Assembly (NCBI RefSeq): GCF_022049065.2
Contig: NZ_CP095744.1
Coordinates: 682,001-746,000, forward strand
Length of the DNA stretch: 64,000 nucleotides
From: Niallia sp. Man26
GTDB taxonomy: Bacteria; Bacillota; Bacilli; Bacillales; Cytobacillaceae
Direction of reading: 5' to 3'
The notes under the pieces are model-generated. The model was not told the DNA's origin and made no database searches. It saw only the letters and a list, made by a program, of their open reading frames with translations. Positions 26,272-35,220 of the stretch are shown here, piece by piece. The position numbers and the translations under genes are program-made. Within the stretch, counting starts at the first letter, position 1; every line of letters starts with the position of its first letter.

Positions 26272-27042
26272 TTAGATTGTCATACTTCCAAATCCGCCAT
26301 CTACCCTAATCAAAGCGCCTGTCACAAAACTGGACGCCTTATCAGAGGCAAGCCAAACCGCTGTACCTTGAAGCTCTTCTGCTTCCCCGAATCGTTTCAT
26401 CGGCGTATGCTTCATTATGTCTTCTATCCTTTCTTGATCAAGAATCTTTTTGTTTTGCTCTGCCGGGAAAAAACCTGGAATAATAGCATTGACACGAATT
26501 TCATACGGAGCAAATTCACGAGCTAAAAATTGGGTGACACTATTGAGCCCTGCCTTTGAAACCGAGTATGTGAATACTCTTGAGAGGGGTGTTGTGGAAG
26601 AAACAGAAGAGATATTGATAATGCTGCCCTTTTTGCCATGTTTTATCATCTTCTCAGCAAAAATCTGACAAGTTAACACAATCCCTTTTAGGTTAACATC
26701 CATGATTCGATCCCATTCATCCATGTCAATCTCAAAAAAAGGTGTTGCACTATTAGTGCCAGGTGCATTAAGAAGAATATCCCAACAGCCAGCCCATTGT
26801 TCTATTTCGTCTGCTGCTTTTAAGAGTGAGTCCTTTGTTAAAACATCTGCAAAAAATGCTTTTGCCTCGCCGCCGTTTTGGATTATTTCGTGGACTATTT
26901 CTTCTGCTTTAGCTAAATTGCGGCCAACAATCGCTACCTTTGCACCATGTTCTGCCAAGCCCTTTGCCATCGAGGATCCTAACACACCGTTTCCTCCTAC
27001 TGCAACCGCCACTTTACCGCTTAAATCAAATAGTGTTGACAT
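26272..27042 (-). CDS. SDR resembling D-mannonate oxidoreductase (fructuronate reductase, UxuB/YjmF type)
   Basis: 257-residue SDR. Cofactor motif GGNGVLG (16-22), catalytic Ser146, Tyr159 and Lys163, and NAPG (92-95) in place of the classical NNAG. The stretches IRVNAIIPGFFPAEQNKKIL, HTPMKRFGEAEELQG and FVTGALIRVDGGF resemble B. subtilis UxuB (YjmF), an SDR that reduces D-fructuronate to D-mannonate. It sits 19 bp after the larA-like gene. ATG 27042 has GAGGAGAG 6 nt before. The regulon link to uxaC supports the substrate guess; still, related sugar acids are possible. Confidence 0.78.
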   Translation of the reverse strand: MSTLFDLSGKVAVAVGGNGVLGSSMAKGLAEHGAKVAIVGRNLAKAEEIVHEIIQNGGEAKAFFADVLTKDSLLKAADEIEQWAGCWDILLNAPGTNSATPFFEIDMDEWDRIMDVNLKGIVLTCQIFAEKMIKHGKKGSIINISSVSSTTPLSRVFTYSVSKAGLNSVTQFLAREFAPYEIRVNAIIPGFFPAEQNKKILDQERIEDIMKHTPMKRFGEAEELQGTAVWLASDKASSFVTGALIRVDGGFGSMTI

Positions 27043-27061
27043 CAATTTCTCTCCTCATCGT

Positions 27062-28330
27062 CTAAAATAAATTGCCTTGCTCATTAAAAGGAACTTCATA
27101 AAGGCCAGTAATTTGCTCCATATTAGGATGATTGTTCACATATTCAAGTAAGCTTTCAGATACTTCAATCTCACTTAATACTAAGGTGTTTTTAATGCGA
27201 ACAAGTTTAACATCGTGAAAGTTTAAGATATTGCATGTTTTCACTGCTGCTTGAAGAGCCATTTTATCGTTTGGCAATGTTGTGGCAATTTTTGTTGGTG
27301 CTACAACAGTGGAGGTCAGGCCATTAGCATACGTCCCTTCTCTGTCCATCTTGTTGAGCAAACGTTGTGTGGTGAAATCTGCCGTTCCAACACCATTCGC
27401 GTTTCCTTCTGATTGTGGAGTGACATCTAGCACAACCATCTTGTTTACATCTGGGCCGCCTGATGCATATGACGTAGGATAGCGGCCAGTAATATTGGGA
27501 TCCATTCCGTCACCGCTAATATTCTTGCCGATTTCATCAATCACAAGGACATCAAGCTGGTCAAAAAAAAGTTTAGGCAATAATGACTTTGCTTTTATCT
27601 GCAAGGCAGGCTCCGTTTCAATCACTTCTTCTGGTGTCAGCACTTCCACCGTGGCTATTTTATCGAATGCATTTTCCACTGTCGCTACACCGAACAGAAA
27701 GGGGGTTTTCTTCATAATGACCTTTGCCATGGCAGGAACGTTTTCTGCCATATATTTAAATCCCATTTGATGACAGGCCTCAGCACCTTTTTGTTTGCCC
27801 AGACCAATGCTTATCATCTTCATAATGCCGCTCTCAACAGGTCCACGAAAGGCTGTGTGTGGCTTGATGCGGTTAATCACCACGATGCCGTCTGCTTGCA
27901 AGGCATATTTATCTACATATACTGGTAAACTATTTGCTAATTTGCCGACCTGCTCTACTTCCATGGAGGAACGAATCTCTGCTCCTACTGATTCTTTCGA
28001 AATACCAAGATGCTCGAGAACGGCTCTCTGGCCCTCTGCCGTTGCTCCACCATGGCTGCCCATGCTTGGGACTATAAAAGGTTTTGCACCTAAACCTTTG
28101 AGAAATTTCACTGTTACAGCAGTAAGCTCGGTGATTCGATCTAGCCCCCTGCTTCCGACAGCAACGGCTATTTCCATGCCTGGTTTAATATTTTTTACTA
28201 TTTGCTCACTTTGTAACTTCTTCATTAAGACGGAACCGAGATCATCTATTTTGCTATCATCAAATGAAACCTTCACTTTTGCCATTTTTGGGACTGGTAT
28301 GTCTTTTAATAATTCTTCAAGAATACCCAT
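27062..28330 (-). CDS. larA: LarA-family nickel-pincer-dependent racemase/epimerase
   Basis: 422 residues, the length of L. plantarum lactate racemase (424). Catalytic residues can be placed: His93 (GSHGGAT), His158 (IKPHTAF), Lys171 (SGIMKMI) and His187 (GAEACHQ), matching LarA His108, His174, Lys184 and His200; the Lys-to-His distance of 16 is identical. LarA enzymes bind the nickel cofactor through this lysine and last histidine and move hydride at C2 of 2-hydroxy acids. The family includes lactate, malate and D-gluconate (C2-epimerising) enzymes. Because it is co-regulated with uxaC and a mannonate-forming SDR, an aldonate such as D-mannonate/D-gluconate is a better guess than lactate. 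AAGGAG lies 8 nt before the ATG. Confidence 0.82.
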   Translation of the reverse strand: MGILEELLKDIPVPKMAKVKVSFDDSKIDDLGSVLMKKLQSEQIVKNIKPGMEIAVAVGSRGLDRITELTAVTVKFLKGLGAKPFIVPSMGSHGGATAEGQRAVLEHLGISKESVGAEIRSSMEVEQVGKLANSLPVYVDKYALQADGIVVINRIKPHTAFRGPVESGIMKMISIGLGKQKGAEACHQMGFKYMAENVPAMAKVIMKKTPFLFGVATVENAFDKIATVEVLTPEEVIETEPALQIKAKSLLPKLFFDQLDVLVIDEIGKNISGDGMDPNITGRYPTSYASGGPDVNKMVVLDVTPQSEGNANGVGTADFTTQRLLNKMDREGTYANGLTSTVVAPTKIATTLPNDKMALQAAVKTCNILNFHDVKLVRIKNTLVLSEIEVSESLLEYVNNHPNMEQITGLYEVPFNEQGNLF

Positions 28331-28418
28331 CTACATCACTCCTTAGCCCACTGCGTTGTAAACCCTTCCATTTCTACTTAAAAATATATTAATTTTAGAA
28401 TCTATTGGTACGTAAATA

Positions 28419-28443
28419 TTAATTTGTTTAGCAAACTAATTAA
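28419..28443. promoter_or_regulatory. ROK-repressor operator, site 1 (lar cluster)
   Basis: 25-bp palindrome: left arm TTAATTTGTTTA, centre G, right arm CAAACTAATTAA (10 of 12 pairs match). It shares its plan with sites at 35056-35080 and 38091-38115 and resembles XylR-type ROK operators (TTAGTTTGTTT...). Located about 90 bp upstream of the larA-like start. Confidence 0.75.
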
Positions 28444-28582
28444 TTAAATGTATATTATCATTATCGGAAATTTGCGTCAATCATTTATTAGATGCTAAAT
28501 CCGATGTCTAACTAAAACCAAGAAGAAAGAAGTCCCAAGATTTAGGACCTCTAACTATTAATTAAGCATGAGGTTCCGATTA

Positions 28583-29434
28583 TCAGAACAAATCTGCATA
28601 CCCTAATTGTCTTAAATAGTCTCCTGAATCTTTAAGGCAATCAAATGGATCTCTGCCATAAGTGTCGTCTTGTTCAATCAAAAAATATTGAACTCCTGCT
28701 TTCATTCCAGCTTCCATAATCCCTTTAATGTCCAGATTGCCTGTGCCAAGCTCAGCAAATTCAATATTACCTGTAAATTTGCTCATGAAATCGGACATAT
28801 CCCTTAAATCTCCTAAATCAATTGGTCCGATGCGATAATCCTTTAAATGAATGAGTGAGACACGCCCGGCAAAACGATTGATGACATCTATCGGGTTTGC
28901 TCCTCCTCTTTGGGCCCAGTGAACATCGAGTTCAAAGCCGAGATTGGACGTTTGCTCTCTCATAATATCCAGCAGGCACTTCCCGTCATATTTCTCAAAC
29001 TCAATATGATGGTTATGGTAATACAGCTCTATTCCATGCTGTTTGAGCCGTTCGGCCATCTTTTCAGCTTCGGTAATATACTCCATCGCCTTGATTTTAT
29101 CTCCCATTAAATTAACAGGCATCATACCAATTCTAATAAAATTACAATCTAATGTTATACAATCACTGACAATCTTATCAAAATCTGCTGTTAAAGATTC
29201 ACCTTGGCTCCCTGGCATTGAATCAAGGGGAGCGCTGATCGCTGCGACTTTGATATTAAAGTCTAAGCTTGCTCTTCTCAATTCAGACACATTTTCCTCT
29301 GTCATTTGAACTTGTGTGACTTCTACATAGCGGTAGCCCAGCTCATGAATTTTTTTCATTGTTTCATAGACGCCCAATTCTTCTATTTTATTTTTTAAAT
29401 TGAACATTTGAACACCTATTTTTCCGCTTTTCAT
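28583..29434 (-). CDS. Sugar phosphate isomerase/epimerase family TIM-barrel protein (IolE/IolI-like)
   Basis: 283 residues of the AP-endonuclease-2-like TIM barrel. Metal-binding positions are visible in YYHNHHIEFE (about residues 153-162), LDVHWAQRGG, LIHLKDY (190s) and FAELGTGNLD, with a last Glu near IEQDDT. Such proteins isomerise or dehydrate keto-sugars and inosose-like compounds. Last gene of a five-gene operon; its ATG overlaps the preceding stop as TGATG. It probably processes a 3-keto or dehydro sugar made by the two Gfo/Idh enzymes upstream; the exact substrate is unknown. Confidence 0.8.
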   Translation of the reverse strand: MKSGKIGVQMFNLKNKIEELGVYETMKKIHELGYRYVEVTQVQMTEENVSELRRASLDFNIKVAAISAPLDSMPGSQGESLTADFDKIVSDCITLDCNFIRIGMMPVNLMGDKIKAMEYITEAEKMAERLKQHGIELYYHNHHIEFEKYDGKCLLDIMREQTSNLGFELDVHWAQRGGANPIDVINRFAGRVSLIHLKDYRIGPIDLGDLRDMSDFMSKFTGNIEFAELGTGNLDIKGIMEAGMKAGVQYFLIEQDDTYGRDPFDCLKDSGDYLRQLGYADLF

Positions 29435-30444
29435 CAATTTAGCTCCTCCATTCTGACACGTCTTTTTTCTTCTGATGATTGCCTGATTGCATCAATCATT
29501 TTCATGGACATAAAGGCGTCCTTCACATGGGTATACTTGTCGCTGTCTGATGCAATACATTGATAGAACCGATTAATCAGCTTAGCGTGGCTCGCTCCAT
29601 AATAGAACTTCGTCCCAGTAAGTCTGTCATCTGTTGCTAATTCTATCTTTTTATTCTCTTCATCAGCTCTTGTTAAAATACTGTCCTTTATCGTAAATTT
29701 TTCTTCCTTAAATGTGACTTGCAGCTCTACACTGGAGTTTCGTTCATTTGAAATCGTCGCAAAGAACAACCCTGTGGCACCGTTGGCAAATTGAATATGA
29801 GCACTTGCTGTATCCTCCACCTCTATTTCATAATCAAGTAATTGATCGATTGATCCTCTGATTGAATCTATGTCTCCCCCGAGGAGCTGCATTAAATCTA
29901 AAGTATGAATCGATTGGTTAATCATCACGCCACCGCCGGCATACTTCATCTTGCCTCGCCATGGTTTTACGTCATAATAAGCCTTTGGCCTATTCCATGT
30001 AACCAGCCCCTTTATTCCCAGAACTGGACCATAATGGCCGCTTTCAACCATTTCATTCAGCACTTCAACTGTTTTATTGTACCGATTCTGTAAGCACACA
30101 CAGATTTTCACATGCTTATGTTTTTTTTCTAGTTCCACTAAGGAATAACCCTCTTTATGAGTCAATGCGATAGGCTTTTCGAGAAAGACATTAATGCCCG
30201 CTTCCACACAAGCTACTGTTGCAGGATAGTGAAGATAGTGCGGCAAGCAAATATGTACACAGTCCAGCACTTCCTCTGCCAGCATTGCTTCATAATCTTC
30301 GTAAAAATTCACATGAGGCACTATTGCTTTACACTTCGGGTCTACATCACATACTGCCGTTAATTCCACATCTGGGTTTGCCTGTATGGCGGCAAGATGA
30401 ATTTTTGAGATATCACCAAGTCCAATTACCGCTGCTTTCAGCAT
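29434..30444 (-). CDS. Gfo/Idh/MocA-family oxidoreductase
   Basis: 336 residues. N-terminal Rossmann GLGDISKIH (about 8-16) and the EKP motif in NVFLEKPIAL, the catalytic lysine signature of the family. The C-terminal domain holds GGGVMINQSIHTLDLM, where the histidine is the usual catalytic residue. NAD(P)-dependent oxidation or reduction of a sugar, inositol or sugar acid. Second of two such enzymes in the operon, the pair being different in sequence, so they are likely to act on different positions or substrates. Confidence 0.85.
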   Translation of the reverse strand: MLKAAVIGLGDISKIHLAAIQANPDVELTAVCDVDPKCKAIVPHVNFYEDYEAMLAEEVLDCVHICLPHYLHYPATVACVEAGINVFLEKPIALTHKEGYSLVELEKKHKHVKICVCLQNRYNKTVEVLNEMVESGHYGPVLGIKGLVTWNRPKAYYDVKPWRGKMKYAGGGVMINQSIHTLDLMQLLGGDIDSIRGSIDQLLDYEIEVEDTASAHIQFANGATGLFFATISNERNSSVELQVTFKEEKFTIKDSILTRADEENKKIELATDDRLTGTKFYYGASHAKLINRFYQCIASDSDKYTHVKDAFMSMKMIDAIRQSSEEKRRVRMEELN

Positions 30445-30470
30445 TCCAATCTCCCCTCCTGCAACCCATG

Positions 30471-31634
30471 TCAGCTTTTAATTGGGTTTAGTTTTTCCGC
30501 TTCTATCTTTTTGTTTAACTCAGCTAGATATACCTCTTCATCAATTGGCAGCTCTACTTCTTTGTCTAACCAGCTCGACAGATGAATGGCATTTGCCAGT
30601 GCAACCCCATTGATTCCATCAGAGCCAGGGGCAAGGAGCGGCGTGCCGTCTATAATATTAGCTGCAAAGTTTTCCAAAACAGCGATATGCTGCTCTCCCC
30701 AAACACTCTCGAATTCTAGCACCTCTTCTGAATAGAGCTCTTGTGTATTGCCGCCCATAAATATTTTTGTCACCTCATGCATGCTCATAGTAGCACTCAT
30801 TTCTGACTCTGGTTTAACAAGGCGTTTAATCGTTATTTTCTGACTGTCATCAACAACGATTTTCCCCTTGTCTCCCAATATTTCAAAACGGTCCGTCCCT
30901 ATTACATCATGTGTACAAGTAATGAACACACCTGTCGCACCATTTCCGTAATCAAGCAATGCAGTTACTTCATCTTCCACAGCAATATTGCGCTGAAATC
31001 CATATTTCACATTAGAATAAACTTTCTTTGGCATCCCGCAAATCCATTGCAGCAAATCAATTTGATGGGGCGCCTGATTGACAAGGACACCGCCGCCTTC
31101 ACCATTCCAAGTGGCTCTCCATGCTCCTTGGTCATAATATCCTTGCGGCCTCCACCATGTTGTTATCATCCAGTTTGTGCGGCGGATGTTGCCAATTTCC
31201 CCTGTATCTATTAAACTCTTTAAAGTTTGGTAAAGTGGATTTGTCCGTTGATTAAACATAATCCCAAAGGTTAATTCCGGTTTTGTTGCTGCAAAATCAT
31301 TCATTTCTTTGACTTGTTTTGTATAAACACCTGCTGGTTTTTCAACAAGTGCATGAATATCTCTTTTTAATGCTTCAATCGCCATTTCAGGATGAAGATA
31401 ATGAGGAACGCATGTGACGATTGCGTCTATCTCACTTCCTTTAAGCATGTCAATATAGTTATCATAAAAAGGAATACCAGGAAACTTCTCAGCTGCTGCT
31501 GTCTTTTTCGCTGGATCAATATCACAAATCGCCCCTAGCACCATATTTGCGACTCGCCCCTCTGCCAAAAAGTCAGCATATGCTCCTCCTTGAGCTCCTA
31601 ACCCAATAACACCTAATCTCACTTTGCTGCCCAT
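30471..31634 (-). CDS. Gfo/Idh/MocA-family oxidoreductase
   Basis: 387 residues. Rossmann GLGAQGGAYA (11-20), EKP in HALVEKPAGV, and GGGVLVNQAPHQIDLLQW with the catalytic histidine. The stretch TTWWRPQGYYDQGAWRATW is typical of a Firmicute subgroup often found beside IolE-like isomerases and AraC regulators. Its start overlaps the upstream isomerase stop by one base (TAATG). NAD-dependent sugar oxidation is expected. Confidence 0.85.
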   Translation of the reverse strand: MGSKVRLGVIGLGAQGGAYADFLAEGRVANMVLGAICDIDPAKKTAAAEKFPGIPFYDNYIDMLKGSEIDAIVTCVPHYLHPEMAIEALKRDIHALVEKPAGVYTKQVKEMNDFAATKPELTFGIMFNQRTNPLYQTLKSLIDTGEIGNIRRTNWMITTWWRPQGYYDQGAWRATWNGEGGGVLVNQAPHQIDLLQWICGMPKKVYSNVKYGFQRNIAVEDEVTALLDYGNGATGVFITCTHDVIGTDRFEILGDKGKIVVDDSQKITIKRLVKPESEMSATMSMHEVTKIFMGGNTQELYSEEVLEFESVWGEQHIAVLENFAANIIDGTPLLAPGSDGINGVALANAIHLSSWLDKEVELPIDEEVYLAELNKKIEAEKLNPIKS

Positions 31635-32521
31635 TATACTTCCTCCTTATTTGTAATTTGGTTAAGAATGTCTAGCAATGACTCATATTGCAGCTTGTAG
31701 GCACTCGCTCCTGTAAGTGCTTCATTGTTTTCGATAAAGTGAAGCGATTCTTCCAGCTCCAAGTCCTTTAGCGAATCAAATAACACAAGATGCGGTTCCA
31801 GTGTCAAAAATCCCTGATAGCCTTCGTCCATTGCCAGTTCCAATATTTCTGGAATTCTGCCTTGCCCAGTACCGCATACTACATTCTGTCCAGTTTCTGA
31901 TACTGCATCTTTTATATGAATATAGACGATGTCATCCTTCAAAAGGTCATAGCATTCTTTTGGTTCCTCACCACACTGTACAAAATTAGCAAAATCAAAA
32001 ATTGCTTTAAAAGAAGCTGAGCCTACTTCATGCAAAATCTCTTTACAGCGCCGGCCAATATCCCCATAAATATCCTTCTCATTTTCATGGAGCAAAATAA
32101 TATCATATGATTTAGCAATTGCAGCAAATTCCTTTAATTTACTAATAACATTCTCTCGATATTTGTCTGCTTCTTCCCCTTTCGGAATATAGAAGCTGAA
32201 AATTCGGATATACTTACAATCAAGCAAGCTGCAAATCTTGCATATTGTGTGGAGCATTTGCTTTTGCTCTTCAAAGCCGCTGTCGTCATCAATTAGGATC
32301 TTGCCTATTGGAGATCCTATAGACGAAACACCGATTTCTGCTTTTTGCAAACGGGGTAAAACATCATCCCTTATTTCGTCTACCGAAAAATCACCAATAT
32401 TTCTTCCGTCAATTCCACGCAAGGATATATAATGCATGCCAAGCTTTTTAACTACCTCAAGCTGTGTATTAAAGTCAGCTGAAATCTCATCTGAAAACCC
32501 TGAAATCAATAGGTTATTCAT
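31634..32521 (-). CDS. Sugar phosphate isomerase/epimerase family TIM-barrel protein
   Basis: 295 residues, AP-endonuclease-2-like barrel. Metal-site stretches: LLHENEKDIYGD, FDFANFVQCGE, YIHIKDAV and TLEPHLVLFD. AGGAGG precedes the ATG. Only distant from the paralogue at 28583, so the operon carries two different isomerases. With two Gfo/Idh enzymes this is the pattern of keto-sugar pathways (oxidise, isomerise or eliminate, reduce). Confidence 0.8.
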   Translation of the reverse strand: MNNLLISGFSDEISADFNTQLEVVKKLGMHYISLRGIDGRNIGDFSVDEIRDDVLPRLQKAEIGVSSIGSPIGKILIDDDSGFEEQKQMLHTICKICSLLDCKYIRIFSFYIPKGEEADKYRENVISKLKEFAAIAKSYDIILLHENEKDIYGDIGRRCKEILHEVGSASFKAIFDFANFVQCGEEPKECYDLLKDDIVYIHIKDAVSETGQNVVCGTGQGRIPEILELAMDEGYQGFLTLEPHLVLFDSLKDLELEESLHFIENNEALTGASAYKLQYESLLDILNQITNKEEV

Positions 32522-32540
32522 CTTTATAAAGCCTCCTTAA

Positions 32541-33386
32541 CTATTTTTGGCCAGTCTTTAGTGCTCGATAATTTCTTGCCGTGTTTCCTACCTTTTCTTT
32601 GAAGTACCTGCTAAAATGAGAAATACTTTCAAAGCCTGATTTCTGCGCAATTTGAGATAATGGAAGATGTGGCTCCACTTCTAATAAATATTTGGCATGA
32701 TTAAGACGACAGCCCATTAAGTACTCCATCACCGTAAACCCCGTAATTTCCTTGAAGACATGAGATGTATAATATTTGCTTAAATTTCGTTCTTTAGCTA
32801 ATCTGTCTAAACTGACTTTTTCCGTAAAATGCTCATCAATCCACGATGCTATCATCTCGGCATGAATTTCCTTTTCTGGTCTTTTTGCCGGAAACATCTG
32901 TAAATCTTTTTTGCTCATTTTGTAAATCTCTACAAGCAGCTGTACAAGTTCTAATTTCACTTCTGCCTCTAATATGTCTGGTTGATTATTTTCCTGTTTA
33001 TGATGGATTGCAAATAGGCTACTGATTTGACTCATTTTCTCTTCCACCAGCTTTGCTGACTTATCATAGCCTGTTCGAAGGAGGCAGTTGTTCAGTTTTC
33101 GAAAGGGGTCCAGCAAAGCTTCCATTCCAAGCACATGCAAAATTTCCTGTAAATAAGCTGGTGAAAAATGAATGACACTTCTAATATAGGGGGTTTCTAA
33201 TGATGGATTCGGTTTATGCAATGTTAATCCGTCCATCAATAAAATATCTCCCGGCTGCAGTTCATAAATCCGGTTATTTATTAGATATTTGCAGTCTCCC
33301 GAGTGAAAAAAATATATCTCGTATTCGTGATGTGAATGAAACTCAAAGCCTGCCGTCTCCATTCCTCGCATCCTGTAATAGGCCAT
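32541..33386 (-). CDS. AraC-family regulator with N-terminal cupin domain
   Basis: 281 residues. N-terminal cupin-like sugar-sensing domain (HSHHEYEIYFFHSGDCKYLI and LQPGDILLMDGLTLHKPNP), C-terminal AraC DNA-binding domain (about 180-275) with two helix-turn-helix motifs: VSLDRLAKERNLSKYYTSHV and LPLSQIAQKSGFESISHFSR. First gene of the five-gene operon, so it should control its own operon. A near-perfect cre box lies 33 bp upstream. Confidence 0.87.
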   Translation of the reverse strand: MAYYRMRGMETAGFEFHSHHEYEIYFFHSGDCKYLINNRIYELQPGDILLMDGLTLHKPNPSLETPYIRSVIHFSPAYLQEILHVLGMEALLDPFRKLNNCLLRTGYDKSAKLVEEKMSQISSLFAIHHKQENNQPDILEAEVKLELVQLLVEIYKMSKKDLQMFPAKRPEKEIHAEMIASWIDEHFTEKVSLDRLAKERNLSKYYTSHVFKEITGFTVMEYLMGCRLNHAKYLLEVEPHLPLSQIAQKSGFESISHFSRYFKEKVGNTARNYRALKTGQK

Positions 33387-33418
33387 TATCCATTGCTCCA
33401 GCTAAAACCACCCCGTTT

Positions 33419-33432
33419 GGTAAGCGTTATCA
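33419..33432 (-). promoter_or_regulatory. cre (CcpA) box
   Basis: GGTAAGCGTTATCA matches the cre consensus at 13 of 14 positions, 33 bp upstream of the AraC gene that heads the oxidoreductase/isomerase operon. Confidence 0.65.
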
Positions 33433-33519
33433 TTTTTTTATTAAAGTAAGAACCTGTTTCTATTGTATTGCTTTCTGGAAAATAATACATTCTCTAAAAA
33501 TGCTGAAATCTGCTGTTTT

Positions 33520-33559
33520 TTTTACTGAAATTGCTTTTTTAAAAGCAGCTTCAGTAAAA
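33520..33559. other. Long inverted repeat downstream of uxaC
   Basis: Arms TTTTACTGAA and TTCAGTAAAA with an inner GCTTTT/AAAAGC pairing, starting 29 nt past the uxaC stop. The stem is strong, but no clear T-run follows it on the minus strand, so it may be a weak terminator or an mRNA-stabilising hairpin between uxaC and the AraC operon. Confidence 0.5.
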
Positions 33560-33587
33560 TTTCTAGAAACACCCTGCATGCTAACAA

Positions 33588-34991
33588 TTACCTTACTAAA
33601 AAGTATCGCTCTGCGTTTTGAAATCCAATGTTTCTAATTGTTTCCTCAAGCAGGTCCATATCGTACGGTACCAAACCGGATTCTGCCCAATTACCGAAAA
33701 GATTACATACAATCCTGCGAAAATAATCATGGCGGGCATATGAGAGAAAACTCCGTGAGTCTGTCAGCATTCCAATAAAATGGCTCAACATCCCTACATT
33801 CGCAAGATCCTTCATTTGCCTTTCCATACCATCGATATGATCATTGAACCACCAGCCTGAACCAAATTGAATTTTTCCTGACACACCCTTTTCTGAATAA
33901 TTTCCAACCATGCCGGCAAGTACGGGATTGTCTTTTGGATTAAGATTGTATAAAACGGTTCTCGGCAAAGCATCCTCCTGGTCAAGTTCATCAAGAAATG
34001 CAGCCAGCGCTTGCGCATGATTAGCTTCTCCGACTGAATCAAAACCAGTATCTGGTCCAATAAGCTTCTTCATTTTTGTGTTATTGTTGCGCATCGCCCC
34101 TATATGTAATTGCATGACCCATTGTTTTTCCGCATACATTTTCCCTAGCTCTTTTAACAAAAAGGAACGATAGCATCCTGTTTCCTCTTCTGTCAGCTCG
34201 ATACCTTTCATACCTTTTTGAAAGATGCTGTCAATTTCTTCCTTTTTCGCATCTATATATTCCATCTTAGGGATATCATGATCAGATGCACAGCAGCGAT
34301 TTTGATGAAAAAAATCAACTCTCTCTTTCAATGCAGCTAATAAGCCGTCTAAATTATCAATCTGAATTCCAGAAGCGTCTGCTAATTTTTTTAACCATTC
34401 ACTAAATGCTGGTCTTTCTATAAATAGTGCCCCATCAGGCCGGAAAGTAGGAGCAATGATCGTTTTAAATGTCTCATCATTATTCAATAATTGATGGTAT
34501 GTTAACGGGGAAATGGGGTCATCTGTTGTTCCGATAAATGTAACATTTGATCTTCTTATCAATGCTCTTGCAGTGAATTGCGATGTCTTAAGCAATTGGC
34601 TGCACTGTTCATATATCTCAGAGGCTGTTTGTGGACTAAGCAGTTGATCAATACCAAAATACATTTTTAGTTCCATATGTGTCCAGTGATATAAAGGATT
34701 GCCAATCAGGTATGGCACTGTTTCAGCCCAAGCCTTAAACTTCTCCCAATCACTGGCATCTCCAGTAATAAAATGTTCATCCACACCATGAATACGCATG
34801 ACTCTCCATTTATAATGGTCTCCACTAAGCCATAGCTCTGTCAGATTCTCGTATGTTTTATCTTCCCAAACCTCTTGCGGATTTAAATGGCAATGAAAAT
34901 CAAAAATTGGTAAACTGGTAGCCGCATTTTTATATAACTGTTTTGCCGTATTCGTATCTAATAAGAAATCATTATCTAGAAATTTCTTCAT
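33588..34991 (-). CDS. uxaC: Glucuronate isomerase UxaC
   Basis: 467 residues (family about 470). Amidohydrolase-fold enzyme that isomerises D-glucuronate to D-fructuronate and D-galacturonate to D-tagaturonate. DFHCHL at 31-36 holds the metal histidines; FDSVGEANHAQALAAFLDEL, GSGWWFNDHIDGMERQM and MLTDSRSFLSYARHDYFRRI are UxaC hallmarks. Start ATG 34991 follows GAGGGGAG; the longer frame to 35024 lacks a site. An operator and a cre box lie between it and the divergent ROK repressor gene. Confidence 0.93.
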   Translation of the reverse strand: MKKFLDNDFLLDTNTAKQLYKNAATSLPIFDFHCHLNPQEVWEDKTYENLTELWLSGDHYKWRVMRIHGVDEHFITGDASDWEKFKAWAETVPYLIGNPLYHWTHMELKMYFGIDQLLSPQTASEIYEQCSQLLKTSQFTARALIRRSNVTFIGTTDDPISPLTYHQLLNNDETFKTIIAPTFRPDGALFIERPAFSEWLKKLADASGIQIDNLDGLLAALKERVDFFHQNRCCASDHDIPKMEYIDAKKEEIDSIFQKGMKGIELTEEETGCYRSFLLKELGKMYAEKQWVMQLHIGAMRNNNTKMKKLIGPDTGFDSVGEANHAQALAAFLDELDQEDALPRTVLYNLNPKDNPVLAGMVGNYSEKGVSGKIQFGSGWWFNDHIDGMERQMKDLANVGMLSHFIGMLTDSRSFLSYARHDYFRRIVCNLFGNWAESGLVPYDMDLLEETIRNIGFQNAERYFLVR

Positions 34992-35029
34992 ATGCTCCCC
35001 TCTCCCATTCATATGTTTTCTCAAGTTAT

Positions 35030-35043
35030 TGTAAGCATTTACA
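35030..35043. promoter_or_regulatory. cre-like (CcpA) box
   Basis: TGTAAGCATTTACA: 13 of 14 consensus positions, with A replacing the central G, so a weaker site than others. Lies about 40 bp upstream of uxaC. Confidence 0.5.
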
Positions 35044-35055
35044 TTTTATTTTATA

Positions 35056-35080
35056 TTAATTTGTTCACTAAACAAATTAA
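35056..35080. promoter_or_regulatory. ROK-repressor operator, site 2 (uxaC / ROK intergenic)
   Basis: 25-bp palindrome: TTAATTTGTTCA, centre C, TAAACAAATTAA (11 of 12 pairs match), the most symmetric of the three sites. In the region between divergent uxaC and the ROK gene, so it may control both, including autoregulation. Confidence 0.8.
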
Positions 35081-35220
35081 TTCCACACATAATGTAACAT
35101 GTTTAAATTTGTTAGTCAATGCAGATTACAGATTTAACAGAGGTTTTGTTAAATGTTGCTGGTATAATAAGGGTAGTCTAATATTAAATATATCAATATA
35201 TAAAACCAATGGAGGATCAC

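Noticed and set aside
22508..28330. Lar cluster as a simple lactate racemase operon
   Set aside because: No lactate permease, lactate dehydrogenase or LarR-type regulator is adjacent, and the upstream operator is shared with uxaC and a hexuronide carrier.
27795..28346. 183-codon plus-strand frame
   Set aside because: Lies wholly antisense to larA, no ribosome site, composition is that of a shadow.
28357..28370. cre-like sequence upstream of larA
   Set aside because: Matches 13 of 14 positions but lacks the central CG, which CcpA sites rarely lose.
28531..28550. Possible terminator after the 28583 gene
   Set aside because: Only a 4-bp stem; too weak to call.
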